Assembly: GCA_023432855.1 (NCBI GenBank)
Contig: JAEZEZ010000099.1
Location: forward strand, 1 to 46,199
Direction: 5' to 3'
From: Pseudomonadota bacterium
Lineage (GTDB): Bacteria > Pseudomonadota > Alphaproteobacteria > Caulobacterales > Caulobacteraceae
Length of the DNA: 46,199 nucleotides
The notes beneath the pieces are model-generated. The model did not search any database, was not told the DNA's origin, and saw nothing but the letters and a program-made list of their open reading frames with translations. This document shows positions 10,401 through 18,108 of the stretch, one piece after another. How positions within the stretch are numbered: position 1 is the first letter of the stretch; every line of letters begins with the position of its first letter. Both the position numbers and the translations under genes were made by a program.

Positions 10401-11113
10401 CGGCCGACCGGGTGCTCGCCTCGACCAGCTATACGCTGGCGGCGGACGCCGAGATCGAGGTGCTGTCCACGACCCTGCAGGTCGGCACGGCGGCCATCAA
10501 CCTGACCGGCAACGCCTTCGCCCAGTCCATCGCGGGCAACGACGGCGTCAACCGGCTGGACGGCGGCGCCGGCGACGACGTGCTCTACGGCCACGGCGGC
10601 GACGACGTGCTGATCGGCGGCCTGGGGAACGACGTGCTGAACGGCGGGCTGGGGAACGACACGGCCGACTATTCGGCCGCGGCGTCCGGGATCAGCGCCA
10701 ACCTGGCGACCGGCGTGGTCACCGGCGGCGCGGGGACCGACACCCTGATCGGGGTCGAAAACGTCACCGGCTCGGCCTTCGCCGACCTGCTGGCGGGCGA
10801 CGCCGGCGCCAACGTCCTCGAGGGCGGGGCCGGGGACGACACCCTGACCGGCGGCGCGGGTGCGGACGTGTTCCTCTTCCAGGGGACGGGCACGGGGATC
10901 GACCGCATCACCGACTTCACCGACGGGGTGGACCTGATCCGCTTCGACGGCGTGGCCGGCGTGGACGACTTCTCCGACCTGACCATCATGGGCGGCAACG
11001 GCCCCGCCGGCCTCGGCCTGCGGATCGTGCTGCCGGACGGCTCGACCATCTACCTGCAGGGCGTCAACGCCGCCCAGCTTAGCGCCGACGACTTCATCTT
11101 CGGCCCGGGCTGA
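1457..11113 (+). CDS. Giant RTX calcium-binding repeat protein (3218 aa)
   Basis: Probably a secreted or cell-surface calcium-binding protein made almost entirely of RTX nonapeptides (G-G-x-G-x-D-x-x-x). The N-terminus has no signal peptide: about 65 residues, including a short helical stretch (residues 15-45), lead straight into repeats. Residues about 230-2260 carry seven copies of a beta module with the signature FAAGDGHD...VTGF...LVQEG...NNSILL, whose NNSILL positions fall near residues 256, 662, 974, 1257, 1610, 1874 and 2239. Between them are segments of the type VSFA...GVTVDL...GGSG.DELISIENL. Three DWH modules have their Trp at 2602, 2783 and 2964. The last 70-80 residues form the C-terminal module shared by all six RTX proteins here, presumably the type I secretion signal. 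No catalytic domain is visible, so an adhesin, S-layer-like or matrix role is possible but unproven. Confidence 0.93.
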   Translation: MRRTTLEPVDLTGGEFAAVTLLQRVQALAAELEAQAKGEAPKETFFVAEQPGTTWAVINGTNAGETLNGTAGDDVLSGLGGNDVLNGGDGNDVLIGGAGVDTFNGGAGIDTLSFENETGPYGIKVILNEAYTAYASDTYATPGYSEYREYITGVENVIGSKNNDQISGTNGENLLEGRDGADRLWGYDGDDILIGGKGDDILWGQGGADTFVFAAGDGHDSVYDFVSGEDTVEITGFSSYTLVQEGGDTRVVLDANNSILLVGVAPAAVAPGDVVLSGGTTGTAGDDVLVATAGDDVIDGQGGNDTASFADATSGVSVDLTITGVQGTGGSGYDQLISIENLIGSDFDDTLIGDDGDNVLAGGAGDDILIGGGGDDVLIAGPGFNDFQGGDGVDTVDMSAIATGVTIALGWFGWQGGARFTDVENLIGTAFADNLSANISSGSLYGGAGDDVLRAVGYGDSLFGESGDDVLHAGPMADVLDGGDGNDTVSFATAASGVSVNLSVVGPQNTGGSGSDELISIENLIGSSHGDTLYGDGVANRLEGGGGDDHIVGGGGDDVVLGGAGADNLHGNYGNDYFHGGDGDDFISAWSGDDVIVGGVGNDTITLVEGVAGADTLVFAAGDGHDQVTGFVPGQDSIQVTGFASFWLVQEGAHLRVVFDANNSILLLNTDKADFDPATDINIPMINVVTGTAGDDVLAATADDDRFQGGEGSDTVSFAGATAGVTVDLTVTGPQDTGGSGEDEFVSIENLTGSSFNDVLTGDAGNNVLEGGAGDDVLNGGDGDDVLIAGPGDDVFDGGSGFDTLTFANAAYGVDVRASSLGDTGQGYDWIRSVEQIIGSDFNDWIVGNESSNDIFHGGGGDDFLYGGDGDDFLYGGDGNDWISGGTGTDWIDGGDGDDDIVAQGIGVKTIIGGKGDDLISLSTTHTTLKFAAGDGHDTVYGFSSSSDFIEVTGFDSFTLVQEGNDLRIVFDSDNSILLLDQRREYFDLNAVNIPLAVNAVTGTAGDDVLLATGDDDRIDGMGGSDTVSFAGATAGVTVDLTVTGAQATGGSGNDELISIENLTGSSFNDVLTGDSGNNILIGGAGNDILNGGDGDDVLIGGAGSDTLNGGAGVDTVSFANATGGVRVRLDDATPNAIYGFSTDTLSSVENIIGSAFDDYLYGDAGVNVIRGGAGNDFVIGRGGADFLYGEDGDDLFNLDDGDVAEGGAGADTFISLSGHSVINDFTVGEDFLDALGYRTVNLVQEGDDVRVVFSANHSVLLKDITVAEIDPADFDFAITMHGSEDGDVLTGSGASDYILGNGGDDVIVTGDGRNYAFGGEGNDHITGGASLDRLYGGAGDDVIVIGPGGADYLNGGHGNDTVSFEQASSYVRVTLGTTASQDTRGGGNNVYLASFENVVGSDFNDFIYGNLEHNVLQGGAGDDVLAGFGGNDVLIGGGGHDALIGGSGDDILVAGGGDTLVGDAGFDTADFSGAAGRLHLYLGNGGGYVDAGGVQFVYTSSIERVVGTAFNDYIRDDMDDSSDIVIEGGAGDDIIAALSGGQRTIAGGTGDDTIHLAYGAASVLQFAAGDGEDTIWGFTSGRDTIQVSGFASFTLVQEGPHLRVVFDEDNSILLRNVDKADFDVATDINIPLGINEVDGTAGDDVLLATDNDDRMDGMGGNDTASFANATAGVTVDLTIAGPQNTGGSGVDELISIENVIGSNFGDVITGDNGDNVLDGKQGYDVISGGGGDDVLSAQSGVLDGGSGDDTFDASGWFNAEIDLAAGTATGNYASVTLAGIENVQGGSSDDVILGDAGANALAGGAGDDRLSGRGGDDLLTGGAGADAFVFAAGHGHDTITDFAPGVDSIEVTGFTSYTLAQQGADLRIVFDANNSILLQNVDAADFEASDINIPMLNEVDGTAGDDILLATAGDDRFDGMVGSDTASFAGAASGVTVDLTVAGPQNTGGSGHDELISIENLIGSAFNDVLTGDAGNNILVGGAGADWLVGGDGDDVLFSGHQSGLAPAAADRLYGGAGNDLLVVGAGYGSIADGGEGVDTISFAHFTPNNLGNGVNVLLNSGFAMQGNTGIYMLVSGVENVIGSEYGDVIYGDDEANLIEGRGGDDGNLRGFGGDDVILGGDGDDQMRGEDGDDRLEGGAGQDLLRGGEGDDLLYGGTGNDWIFAEAGVDRVEGGAGDDRIFLAGSGHATLVFAAGDGHDTVYDFVTGGTDDRIEVSGFDAFTMVQEGAHLRLVFDENNSILLRNTDRADFDAATDINIPLAINYVDGTAGDDVLFATSGDDRFDGMAGSDTVSFATATSGVTVDLTVTGPQATGGSGVDELISIENLIGSNYDDVLIGDDGDNTINGGLGADLLRGGGGYDRMYAGTGDRVYGDGGDDLVFISGVADVHGGEGSDVLWANGSSGLIADLSAGMVSFQGASGSAVISGFENLYGSIHADVLTGDAGANTIVGADGNDVLDGGAGNDRIDGGLGADTLRGGEGNDIITTGGGDDTVEGGAGDDVISAGAGALTVSGGAGTDTLSFAMATSGVTVSLAGASVQTTGIGTLVLNGDVENLTGSDFNDRLTGNAAANTLTGGAGDDVLNGGSGADTTIGGFGNDWHFVDTANDTVVELAGQGFDRVFASTSWALGAGMEVEILSTAFQDGTQAIDLTGNELANTIVGNNGVNILTGGAGDDRLLGHGGDDVLIGGAGDDRMDGGLGVDTADFHGATGGVTVNLATQSATGQGNDVLLDIENVMGSAFNDVLNGSAAANVLTGGAGDDRLDGRAGADTTFGGLGDDWHFVDNAGDIVEELSGEGFDRVFASTSYVLAAGAEIEILSTNLQAGLAAIDLTGNAFGQSIVGNQGANRLDGGGGDDVLMGHGGDDFLIGGLGDDRIDGGLGFDTVDFSGAAAGVNANLTTRIATGEGADTLIDIERLVGTAFSDVLVGAAGANTLEGGAGDDRLDGRGGLDVTVGGLGNDWHYVDNAGDTVVELAGQGAADRVLASTSYTLAADAEIEVLSTTLQVGTAAINLTGNAFAQSIAGNDGVNRLDGGAGDDVLYGHGGDDVLIGGLGNDVLNGGLGNDTADYSAAASGISANLATGVVTGGAGTDTLIGVENVTGSAFADLLAGDAGANVLEGGAGDDTLTGGAGADVFLFQGTGTGIDRITDFTDGVDLIRFDGVAGVDDFSDLTIMGGNGPAGLGLRIVLPDGSTIYLQGVNAAQLSADDFIFGPG
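3526..8300 (+). repeat. Long degenerate super-repeat inside the first RTX gene
   Basis: The block beginning V-x-GTAGDDVL-x-AT and ending with the NNSILL module recurs with irregular spacing (264-406 residues between NNSILL positions). Some DNA stretches are identical between copies: 59 bp at 3590-3648 and 4526-4584, and 48 bp at 3698-3745 and 4634-4681. Identity at synonymous sites points to recent duplication or gene conversion. Confidence 0.8.
9260..10900 (+). repeat. Three DWH modules, 181-residue period
   Basis: The Trp codons of the three DWH modules begin at 9260, 9803 and 10346, exactly 543 bases apart each time. Each module reads NDWH-V-DNAGD, then DRV-A-STS, IEILSTTLQ, LTGN and GNNG-N, followed by RTX nonapeptides and a segment of the type ENV-GSAFNDVL. 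Confidence 0.85.
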
Positions 11114-11136
11114 GGTCGCGGCGAAACGGTGTGAAG

Positions 11137-11166
11137 GGGCCCGGGCGGAAACGTCCGGGCCCTTTT
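11137..11166 (+). terminator. Rho-independent terminator after the first RTX gene
   Basis: An 11-bp GC stem (11137-11147 with 11152-11162, one G-U pair) closes a GAAA tetraloop and is followed by TTTT. It begins 23 bases after the stop codon. A 28-base core is identical to the hairpin after the second RTX gene. Confidence 0.9.
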
Positions 11167-11316
11167 CATTCAAGGACATACCCGCGATTGGGTGCGGCAG
11201 CCTGCCGCACCGCGCGATACGTGTGTCTGATTTTCGTTAACGCTGCGCTTGTGTAGCGTCGCCGTATCCATGCCGGTCGCGCCAACGCACCTCCGGCCCA
11301 CCCCGGGGGAAGACAA

Positions 11317-14300
11317 GTGACGATCCGCATCACCGCCAAGGGCGCCGCCGCGCGCGTGCGTGAGTTGAAGTTCGGGCTGGAAACCGACGCTCCGCAGGAC
11401 CTGACACTGGCCTTGCCCGCGCAAGTGGCCAGGACACCCCATGATCAGACCGCTGGCGGAGACCAGTCGAGCAGGGCCATGCCCTGGATCCCCTATGGCC
11501 CCTGGGATGACGAGATCGTGGGCTCGGGCGATGCGGAAGGTCTCTATGGCGGTGAATACGCCAGCTACATCCAGGGACTGGGCGGCGAAGACACCATCTA
11601 CGGTAATGGCGGCGACGACCTGATCATCGCCGGCGATGGCGACGACAACGTCTATGGCGGGTACGGCTCCGACGGCATCTTCGGCGGCGAGGGGAATGAC
11701 CGCCTCGTCGGTGAAGACGGGAGCGACACGCTGTTCGGGGGAGATGGAGACGATGCCCTGAACGGCGGCGAAGGGGTCGACTTCTTCGTCCCCGGTGCGG
11801 GGAATGACTACGTCCTGGGAGCAAACGACGGCGACACGATCACCTTCGAATATGCTTCCAACGGCGTCACCGTCACCCTGGACATTTACGGGCTCTACGC
11901 GGCTACGGGCTCTTATTACCAGGATACGGGAGAAGGGATCGATCTGATTGCCTTCGTCGACAATCTCGTGGGTTCGAACTTCGATGATGTGCTGACGGGC
12001 GATAGCGGCCTCAACAACATCTGGGGCCTCTATGGGAACGACCAGATCCATGGCGGAGGCTACAGCGACTTCCTCCATGGCGATGCCGGCGACGACGAGA
12101 TCCATGGGGACGACGGAGCGGACCGACTGTCCGGCGGCCTCGGCAACGACATCCTGTACGGCGGCGCCGGGAACGACACTCTGCTCGGCTATGACGGAGA
12201 AGACGTCCTGCACGGCGGCGACGGGGACGACAAACTCTACGGACACGCTGGAGTTGGGGTCGTCAACGGCGACGCTGGCGACGACGTGATCCACGGCTTG
12301 AGCGGGGTGGTGGATGGCGGAGAAGGCTCGGATAGTATCTTCCTCAGCTTCTGGGGTGAGGCGACCGGTGTCACGGTCGACTTCGGGGATAGCGCCGCAG
12401 GGATCGTCGAGGCTGTCGGCGCCAGCAGCATGGTCAACGTGGAACGCGCGGCCGAAATTCAGGGCAGCGACGGCGACGATCATTTCATCGGCCACAACGA
12501 CGCCGGGGTAGCCGGAAGCGCGGTCGATGTCTTCTACGGCCGGGGTGGCGCCGACAGGCTCGAAGGAGGCCAAGGGGCTGACACCCTAAACGGCGGCGAA
12601 GGCGACGACACCATCAAGGGCGGCTCCGGCAACGACTACATCGTCGGCGGCTGGGGGGACGACGTGTTCGAGTTCGGCATCGGGGACGGCCACGACTTCA
12701 TCACCGACTTCGAGAGTGGCGACGTGATCCGCGTCAGCGGTTTCTCAAGCTACACGGTCGAGCAGAGCGGCGTCGACACCATCATCCGTTTCTCGCCCAC
12801 GGACACAATCACGCTTTCGCACACGGAGCCCTCGGATCTGGTCCCCGGTAGCATCGTCTTCGAGAGCGAGTGGGATTCCGAGGTGGTTGGCGGACCCGGC
12901 GACGAGGCCCTCGCCGGCTCAGCCGGGGCCGATCTGATCCAGGGGCTGGACGGCAACGACACCCTGAGCGGCCTGGCCGGCGACGACCGGCTGGAAGGCG
13001 GCGGTGGAGACGACGTCCTGCTCGGCGGCGCAGGGGACGACGAGCTGGTCGGCGGCAGCGGCTATGACACTGCGAGCTTCGCGACCGCCACCGCCGGTGT
13101 GACCGTTTCTCTCGCCATCTCTGGACCACAGGACACCGGTGAGGGCGTGGACACCCTGACGGGGATCGAGAACCTGACCGGATCGGACTTCAACGACGTG
13201 CTCACCGGGAACGGCGTTCTGGACGGAGGCGCGGGCGACGACGTCCTGACCGGTGGTGAAGTCATCTACGGCGGCGCCGGCGACGACGTCATCACCGGCG
13301 GCGCGGGCGTCAACACCATGTCCGGCGGGAGTGGGGCCGATCGCTTCGTGTTCGGTAACAGCGACGGCCGTGACTGGATACTCGACTTCGATTCCACGAT
13401 GGACACGATCGAGATCAGCGGCGTCGAGAGCATCTCGGCGCACCAGCAGGGGGATGACATTCGCATCAGCCTGAATGGCGGCATCAACTCCTACATCTAC
13501 CTGGCGGATGTCGAGATCGGCGATTTCGACTTTGATTCCATCAATGTCGAAAGCGCCGCCCCTGTTACCGAAGGGACAAGCGGGAACGACAACCTCGCGG
13601 CAGCCGGGAATGAGATTCTGCAGGGAAAGCAGGGGGATGACACCCTGACCGCCTCGAACGGCGGCAACACGCTATGGGGCGGCTCGGGCGACGACATTCT
13701 TGTGGGCGGCGACGGCAGCGACTGGTTCGACGGTGGCAGCGGCGTGGACACGATCGACTTCAGTGGCGCTTCGGCTTCGGTGAGCGTCGGCCTCCATGGC
13801 GGAGGCGCTGTCATCGGCGGAGTCTACGATGTGATTCGGGACGTCGAGAACGCGATCGGTTCCGACTTCGGGGACGTGATATCCGGCGATCAGGGTGTCA
13901 ATATCCTCGATGGCGGCGCCGGGGACGACACGCTCAACGGCGGAGGCGGCAACGACACCCTGATCGGCGGGGAGGGGTCCGACACGGTCGAGTTCTACTG
14001 GTTTAATACCGGCATCGTCGTCGACCTCAGCCTCGCCGGCCCGCAGGACACCGGGACGGGCGTCATTACCTTCTCGTCGATCGAAAACCTGACGGGCAGC
14101 CACGGTGACGACGTGCTCTCGGGCAACGACGACGCCAATAGGCTTGAAGGTGGCTATGGCGACGACCAGTTGTTCGGACGCGGTGGTGACGACACCCTGA
14201 TTTCCGGGCCCGGCAACGAAATCCTCGATGGCGGGTACGGAAACGACACCGCCGATTTCCGCAACCACTCGGGCATCACGGTGTCGCTGGCGGAGACCGG

Positions 14301-17300
14301 CGCCCAGCCGATCTACCCGCCTTACACCTACTACACGACCACGCTGGTCAGCATCGAGAACGTGTTCGGCTCCGACGGCGACGACACAATCACCGGTTCG
14401 GCCGGCGCCAACATTCTGACCGGATGGGAAGGCGACGACCTCCTGACCGGCGGGGCCGGCGCGGACCTGTTCCGCTTCGCGGCCGGCGATGGCCACGACA
14501 CGATCACGGACTTCGTCTCCGGCGAGGACGAGATCGATGCGACCGGCTTCGCGTCATGCCATCTGGTGCAGGAAGGCGCAGACCTACGGATCGTCTTCGA
14601 CGAGGACAATTCGATCCTGCTGCTGAACACGGATGCTGCCGATTTCGACAGTGCGGACATCAATGTCCCCCTCGAGGACGCCCCGAACGTCATCGACGGC
14701 ACCACCGGCGCAGACGTGCTGAACGGGACAGCCGAGGATGACGTCATCAATGGCCTTGAAGGCGATGACATCCTCCATGGCCTCGGCGGAAACGACGAGC
14801 TCAAGGGTGGCGCGGGCAATGACGTGCTCTATGGCGGCGCGGGAGCCGACATTCTGGAAGGCGGGGGCGGTACCGATGCGGCGGCCTTCAGCGGCGCGGC
14901 CGTTTCATTGAACTTCGAAACCGGCATTCACACCGGCGATGCCGCGGGAGACGTCTTCATAGACATCGCCCAGTTCCTGCTTTCGGAATTCAACGACAGT
15001 TTCGTCGGCGACAGCAATAACAACCGGGTGAGCGGCCTTGACGGGGATGATGCCCTGCAAGGGATGGGCGGTAACGACTGGCTGTCCGGCGGCAACGGAA
15101 ACGACGTTCTGGACGGCGGCGCCGGGAGAGATGAGGCGAGCTTCCTCAGCGCAACCTCCGGCGTCGTGGTCTCCCTTGGCATTGCAGGACCCCAGGCTAC
15201 CGGACAGGGCAACGACACTCTCATCGCTATCGAGGACCTTCGCGGTTCTTCTCACGCAGACACGCTCACCGGCAGTGGCGGCTCCAACTACATCTACGGT
15301 CAGAACGGGAATGACACGCTGAATGGCGGCGGCGGCAACGACTACCTGCGCGGCGGCGAAGGAAACGACACTCTGTACGCCGACGGGGGAGATGATGTCC
15401 GGGGAGAAGGGGGCGACGACCTGATCATCGCCACCAGTGGGGACAACACTTTCTGGGGGGGAACGGGGTTCGACACCCTTGACTTCAGCATGGCGGCCGC
15501 CGGTGTCACCTACGAAGACGGCAACCAGCTCGGACGCGATATCGAACGCTTCATCGGTTCGGCCTTCGCCGACTACCTGAGCGTTTCCCTGATGGTCGCG
15601 GCGACCGTGGATGCCGGGCTCGGCAACGACAGCATCAGCCTGGGCTGGAGCCACGCCGATACACTGATCTTCGAGGCTGGGGACGGCCACGACACGGTCT
15701 GGGGGCTCAACGACGGGGGCGTGGCGGACGGGTTCATCGTGACCGGTTTCGGTAGCTACAGCCTGGTGGAAGAAAGCTCGGGCCTCACCGGTCTGCGCAT
15801 CGTCTTCGACGCGAACAATTCCATCCTGCTCGTCGGCCAGTCACTCGCGACGTTCGACCCGGCCACGATTACGCTGGTTTGGGACGGCCCCAACGTAATC
15901 AACGGCACGTCGGGCGCCGACTCCCTGAGCGGCACGGCGGAGGTCGACGAGATCAACGGCCTGGCGGGGAACGACGTGCTGCACGGGCAGGGCGGGGACG
16001 ATTTCCTGAACGGGGGCGACGGGGACGACCGGCTGACCGGCGGGACCGGGGCCGACATCATGACCGGCGGGCTCGGCAACGACTGGTTCTATGTCGACGA
16101 GGCCGGCGACGTGGCGACCGAGGCCGCGGGCCAGGGCCTGGTGGACCGGCTGTTCACCTCGGTCAGCTACGTGCTGGCGGCGGGGTCGGAGATCGAGATC
16201 CTGTCGACCAACCTGCAGGTGGGGACCGACGCCATCAACCTGACCGGCAACGCCTTTGGCCAGACCATCGGCGGCAACGACGGCGCCAACCGGCTGGACG
16301 GCCAGGGCGGCGACGACACCCTGAACGGCAACGGCGGCGACGACGTGCTGATCGGCGGGACCGGGCGCGACACCACGCGCGGCGGGGCGGGCAACGACTG
16401 GCACTATGTCGACAACGTCGGCGACGTGGTGCTGGACGGCGTCAACGAGGGGACGGCGGACCGCGTGCTGGCCTCGGTCAGCTATGTCCTGGGCAACAAC
16501 GCCTTCGTGGAGATGTTCACCACCACCCTGCAGACCGGGACCGCGGCCATCGACTTGACCGGCAACACGCACGGCCAGATGGTGGCCGGAAACAACGGCG
16601 CGAACCGACTGGACGGGGCCGGAGGCGACGACAGCCTCTACGGCCACGGCGGCGACGACGTGCTGATCGGCGGCCTTGGCGCGGACCTGCTGGACGGGGG
16701 GCTGGGCTTCGACACGGCCGACTATTCCGGCGCCACCTCGGGCGTGAGCGTGAACCTGCTGCTGCAGAGCGCGAGCGGCGGGGCGGGGACGGACGTGATC
16801 CGGGACATCGAGCGCGTGGTCGGGTCGGCCCACAACGACGTGCTGCGCGGCAATTCGGCGTCCAACACGCTCGAGGGCGGCGCCGGCGACGACGTGCTGG
16901 ACGGCTTCCACGGCGTGGATGCGACGATCGGCGGCCTGGGTAACGACTGGCACATGGTCGATGACGCCGCCGATGTGGTCAGCGAACTGGCCGGGCAGGG
17001 GGCGATCGACCGCGTCTTTGCCTCGGTGAGCTATGTGCTCGCGGCGGGCGTCGAGATCGAGATCCTGTCGACCACGCTGCAGGCCGGGACCGCGGCCATC
17101 AACCTGACCGGCAACGAGCTGAACAACGCCGTGGTCGGCAACAACGGGGCCAACACGCTCGACGGCGGGGCGGGCAACGACACCATCTACGGCCACAACG
17201 GCCAGGACGTGCTGATCGGCGGCCTGGGCGACGACCGGCTGGACGGCGGGCTGGGCGTCGACCTGGCCAGCTACGAGACCGCGACCTCGGGGGTCAGCGT

Positions 17301-18048
17301 CAACCTGACCACTCGCGCGGCCAGCGGCGGGGCGGGCAATGACCAGCTGTTCGACATCGAGGACGTGCTGGGCACGGCGTTCAACGACTACCTGGTGGGG
17401 TCCTCGGCGGGGAACTACCTCTACGGCTCGGGCGGCGACGACCGGCTGGACGGCCGCGGCGGCGTCGACGCCACCATCGGCGGGGCGGGCGACGACTGGC
17501 ACTACGTCGACAACGCGCTCGACGCGGTGATCGACAACGCCGGCGAGGGGACGGCCGACCGCGTCTTCGCCTCGACCAGCTATGCGCTGCACGCCTCCGC
17601 CGAAATCGAGATCCTGTCGACCAGCCTGCAGGCGGGGACGGGGGCCATCGACCTGGCCGGCAACGACTTCAGCCAGTCGGTCGTCGGCAACAATGGGGCC
17701 AACGTGCTGGAAGGCCGGGGCGGGAACGACACCCTGGTCGGCCACGCGGGCGCCGACACCCTGATCGGCGGGGCGGGCGACGACGTGATGACCGGCGGCG
17801 CCGACGCGGACGTGTTCGTGTTCGATGCGGGCCTGTTCGGGGCCGACCGCATCACCGACTTCGCCGACGGCATCGACCTGATCCGCTTCGACTCCATCGC
17901 CGGGGTGGACGACTTCTCCGACCTGGCCATCAGCGCCAACGGCTCCGGCTGGGCGGTGATCACCCTGCCCGACGGCTCGACCATCACCCTGCAGGGCGTG
18001 GGGGTGGGCAGCGTGGACGCGTCGGACTTCGTGTTCCTGCACCCGTAG
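11317..18048 (+). CDS. Giant RTX calcium-binding repeat protein (2243 aa)
   Basis: A second repeat-only RTX protein, probably exported by type I secretion. The GTG at 11317 is preferred because a GGGGGA ribosome binding site (11305-11310) lies 6 bases upstream; the next in-frame ATG is near codon 55. The first 60 residues are non-repetitive and contain no signal peptide. RTX nonapeptides then continue to the C-terminus, interrupted by four beta modules of the FAAGDGHD...NNSILL type, two of them diverged, and by IENL-type segments. Four DWH modules follow with Trp at residues 1590, 1695, 1878 and 2061. Residues about 2165-2243 form the shared C-terminal module (ITDFADGIDLIRF, GVDDFSDL, GSGWAVITLPDGS, DASDFVF). 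No enzyme domain is recognised. The gene follows the first RTX gene after 203 bases containing a strong terminator, so it probably has its own promoter. Confidence 0.92.
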   Translation: MTIRITAKGAAARVRELKFGLETDAPQDLTLALPAQVARTPHDQTAGGDQSSRAMPWIPYGPWDDEIVGSGDAEGLYGGEYASYIQGLGGEDTIYGNGGDDLIIAGDGDDNVYGGYGSDGIFGGEGNDRLVGEDGSDTLFGGDGDDALNGGEGVDFFVPGAGNDYVLGANDGDTITFEYASNGVTVTLDIYGLYAATGSYYQDTGEGIDLIAFVDNLVGSNFDDVLTGDSGLNNIWGLYGNDQIHGGGYSDFLHGDAGDDEIHGDDGADRLSGGLGNDILYGGAGNDTLLGYDGEDVLHGGDGDDKLYGHAGVGVVNGDAGDDVIHGLSGVVDGGEGSDSIFLSFWGEATGVTVDFGDSAAGIVEAVGASSMVNVERAAEIQGSDGDDHFIGHNDAGVAGSAVDVFYGRGGADRLEGGQGADTLNGGEGDDTIKGGSGNDYIVGGWGDDVFEFGIGDGHDFITDFESGDVIRVSGFSSYTVEQSGVDTIIRFSPTDTITLSHTEPSDLVPGSIVFESEWDSEVVGGPGDEALAGSAGADLIQGLDGNDTLSGLAGDDRLEGGGGDDVLLGGAGDDELVGGSGYDTASFATATAGVTVSLAISGPQDTGEGVDTLTGIENLTGSDFNDVLTGNGVLDGGAGDDVLTGGEVIYGGAGDDVITGGAGVNTMSGGSGADRFVFGNSDGRDWILDFDSTMDTIEISGVESISAHQQGDDIRISLNGGINSYIYLADVEIGDFDFDSINVESAAPVTEGTSGNDNLAAAGNEILQGKQGDDTLTASNGGNTLWGGSGDDILVGGDGSDWFDGGSGVDTIDFSGASASVSVGLHGGGAVIGGVYDVIRDVENAIGSDFGDVISGDQGVNILDGGAGDDTLNGGGGNDTLIGGEGSDTVEFYWFNTGIVVDLSLAGPQDTGTGVITFSSIENLTGSHGDDVLSGNDDANRLEGGYGDDQLFGRGGDDTLISGPGNEILDGGYGNDTADFRNHSGITVSLAETGAQPIYPPYTYYTTTLVSIENVFGSDGDDTITGSAGANILTGWEGDDLLTGGAGADLFRFAAGDGHDTITDFVSGEDEIDATGFASCHLVQEGADLRIVFDEDNSILLLNTDAADFDSADINVPLEDAPNVIDGTTGADVLNGTAEDDVINGLEGDDILHGLGGNDELKGGAGNDVLYGGAGADILEGGGGTDAAAFSGAAVSLNFETGIHTGDAAGDVFIDIAQFLLSEFNDSFVGDSNNNRVSGLDGDDALQGMGGNDWLSGGNGNDVLDGGAGRDEASFLSATSGVVVSLGIAGPQATGQGNDTLIAIEDLRGSSHADTLTGSGGSNYIYGQNGNDTLNGGGGNDYLRGGEGNDTLYADGGDDVRGEGGDDLIIATSGDNTFWGGTGFDTLDFSMAAAGVTYEDGNQLGRDIERFIGSAFADYLSVSLMVAATVDAGLGNDSISLGWSHADTLIFEAGDGHDTVWGLNDGGVADGFIVTGFGSYSLVEESSGLTGLRIVFDANNSILLVGQSLATFDPATITLVWDGPNVINGTSGADSLSGTAEVDEINGLAGNDVLHGQGGDDFLNGGDGDDRLTGGTGADIMTGGLGNDWFYVDEAGDVATEAAGQGLVDRLFTSVSYVLAAGSEIEILSTNLQVGTDAINLTGNAFGQTIGGNDGANRLDGQGGDDTLNGNGGDDVLIGGTGRDTTRGGAGNDWHYVDNVGDVVLDGVNEGTADRVLASVSYVLGNNAFVEMFTTTLQTGTAAIDLTGNTHGQMVAGNNGANRLDGAGGDDSLYGHGGDDVLIGGLGADLLDGGLGFDTADYSGATSGVSVNLLLQSASGGAGTDVIRDIERVVGSAHNDVLRGNSASNTLEGGAGDDVLDGFHGVDATIGGLGNDWHMVDDAADVVSELAGQGAIDRVFASVSYVLAAGVEIEILSTTLQAGTAAINLTGNELNNAVVGNNGANTLDGGAGNDTIYGHNGQDVLIGGLGDDRLDGGLGVDLASYETATSGVSVNLTTRAASGGAGNDQLFDIEDVLGTAFNDYLVGSSAGNYLYGSGGDDRLDGRGGVDATIGGAGDDWHYVDNALDAVIDNAGEGTADRVFASTSYALHASAEIEILSTSLQAGTGAIDLAGNDFSQSVVGNNGANVLEGRGGNDTLVGHAGADTLIGGAGDDVMTGGADADVFVFDAGLFGADRITDFADGIDLIRFDSIAGVDDFSDLAISANGSGWAVITLPDGSTITLQGVGVGSVDASDFVFLHP
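16084..17820 (+). repeat. Four DWH modules, 105 then 183-residue spacing
   Basis: The Trp codons begin at 16084, 16399, 16948 and 17497. The last two intervals are 549 bases (183 residues). The first is only 315 bases, as if one intervening IENL-type segment had been lost. The second copy is also the most diverged (NNAFVEMFTTTLQ in place of AAGAEIEILSTTLQ). Confidence 0.85.
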
Positions 18049-18072
18049 GGGCGAGGACGGCGACGAAGAGAC

Positions 18073-18104
18073 ACGGGGCCCGGGCGGAAACGTCCGGGCC
18101 CTGT
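18073..18104. terminator. Bidirectional terminator between convergent genes
   Basis: A long hairpin with the same GAAA loop and 28-base core as the one at 11137. Here the stem is extended by flanking ACAC/GTGT complementarity and lacks a clean T-tract. It sits between the stop of the second RTX gene (18048) and the stop of the converging adenylation-fusion gene (18109) and probably serves both. Confidence 0.75.
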
Positions 18105-18108
18105 CGTG

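Noticed and set aside
9260..10900. Regular DWH arrays considered as a CRISPR-like or minisatellite DNA repeat
   Set aside because: The periodicity is at the protein level (543-549 bases, in frame) with synonymous variation and no constant short repeat with unique spacers.
8705..11179. An 824-codon minus-strand frame opposite the end of the first RTX gene
   Set aside because: A compositional shadow that even runs through the terminator hairpin; no motif or start signal supports it.
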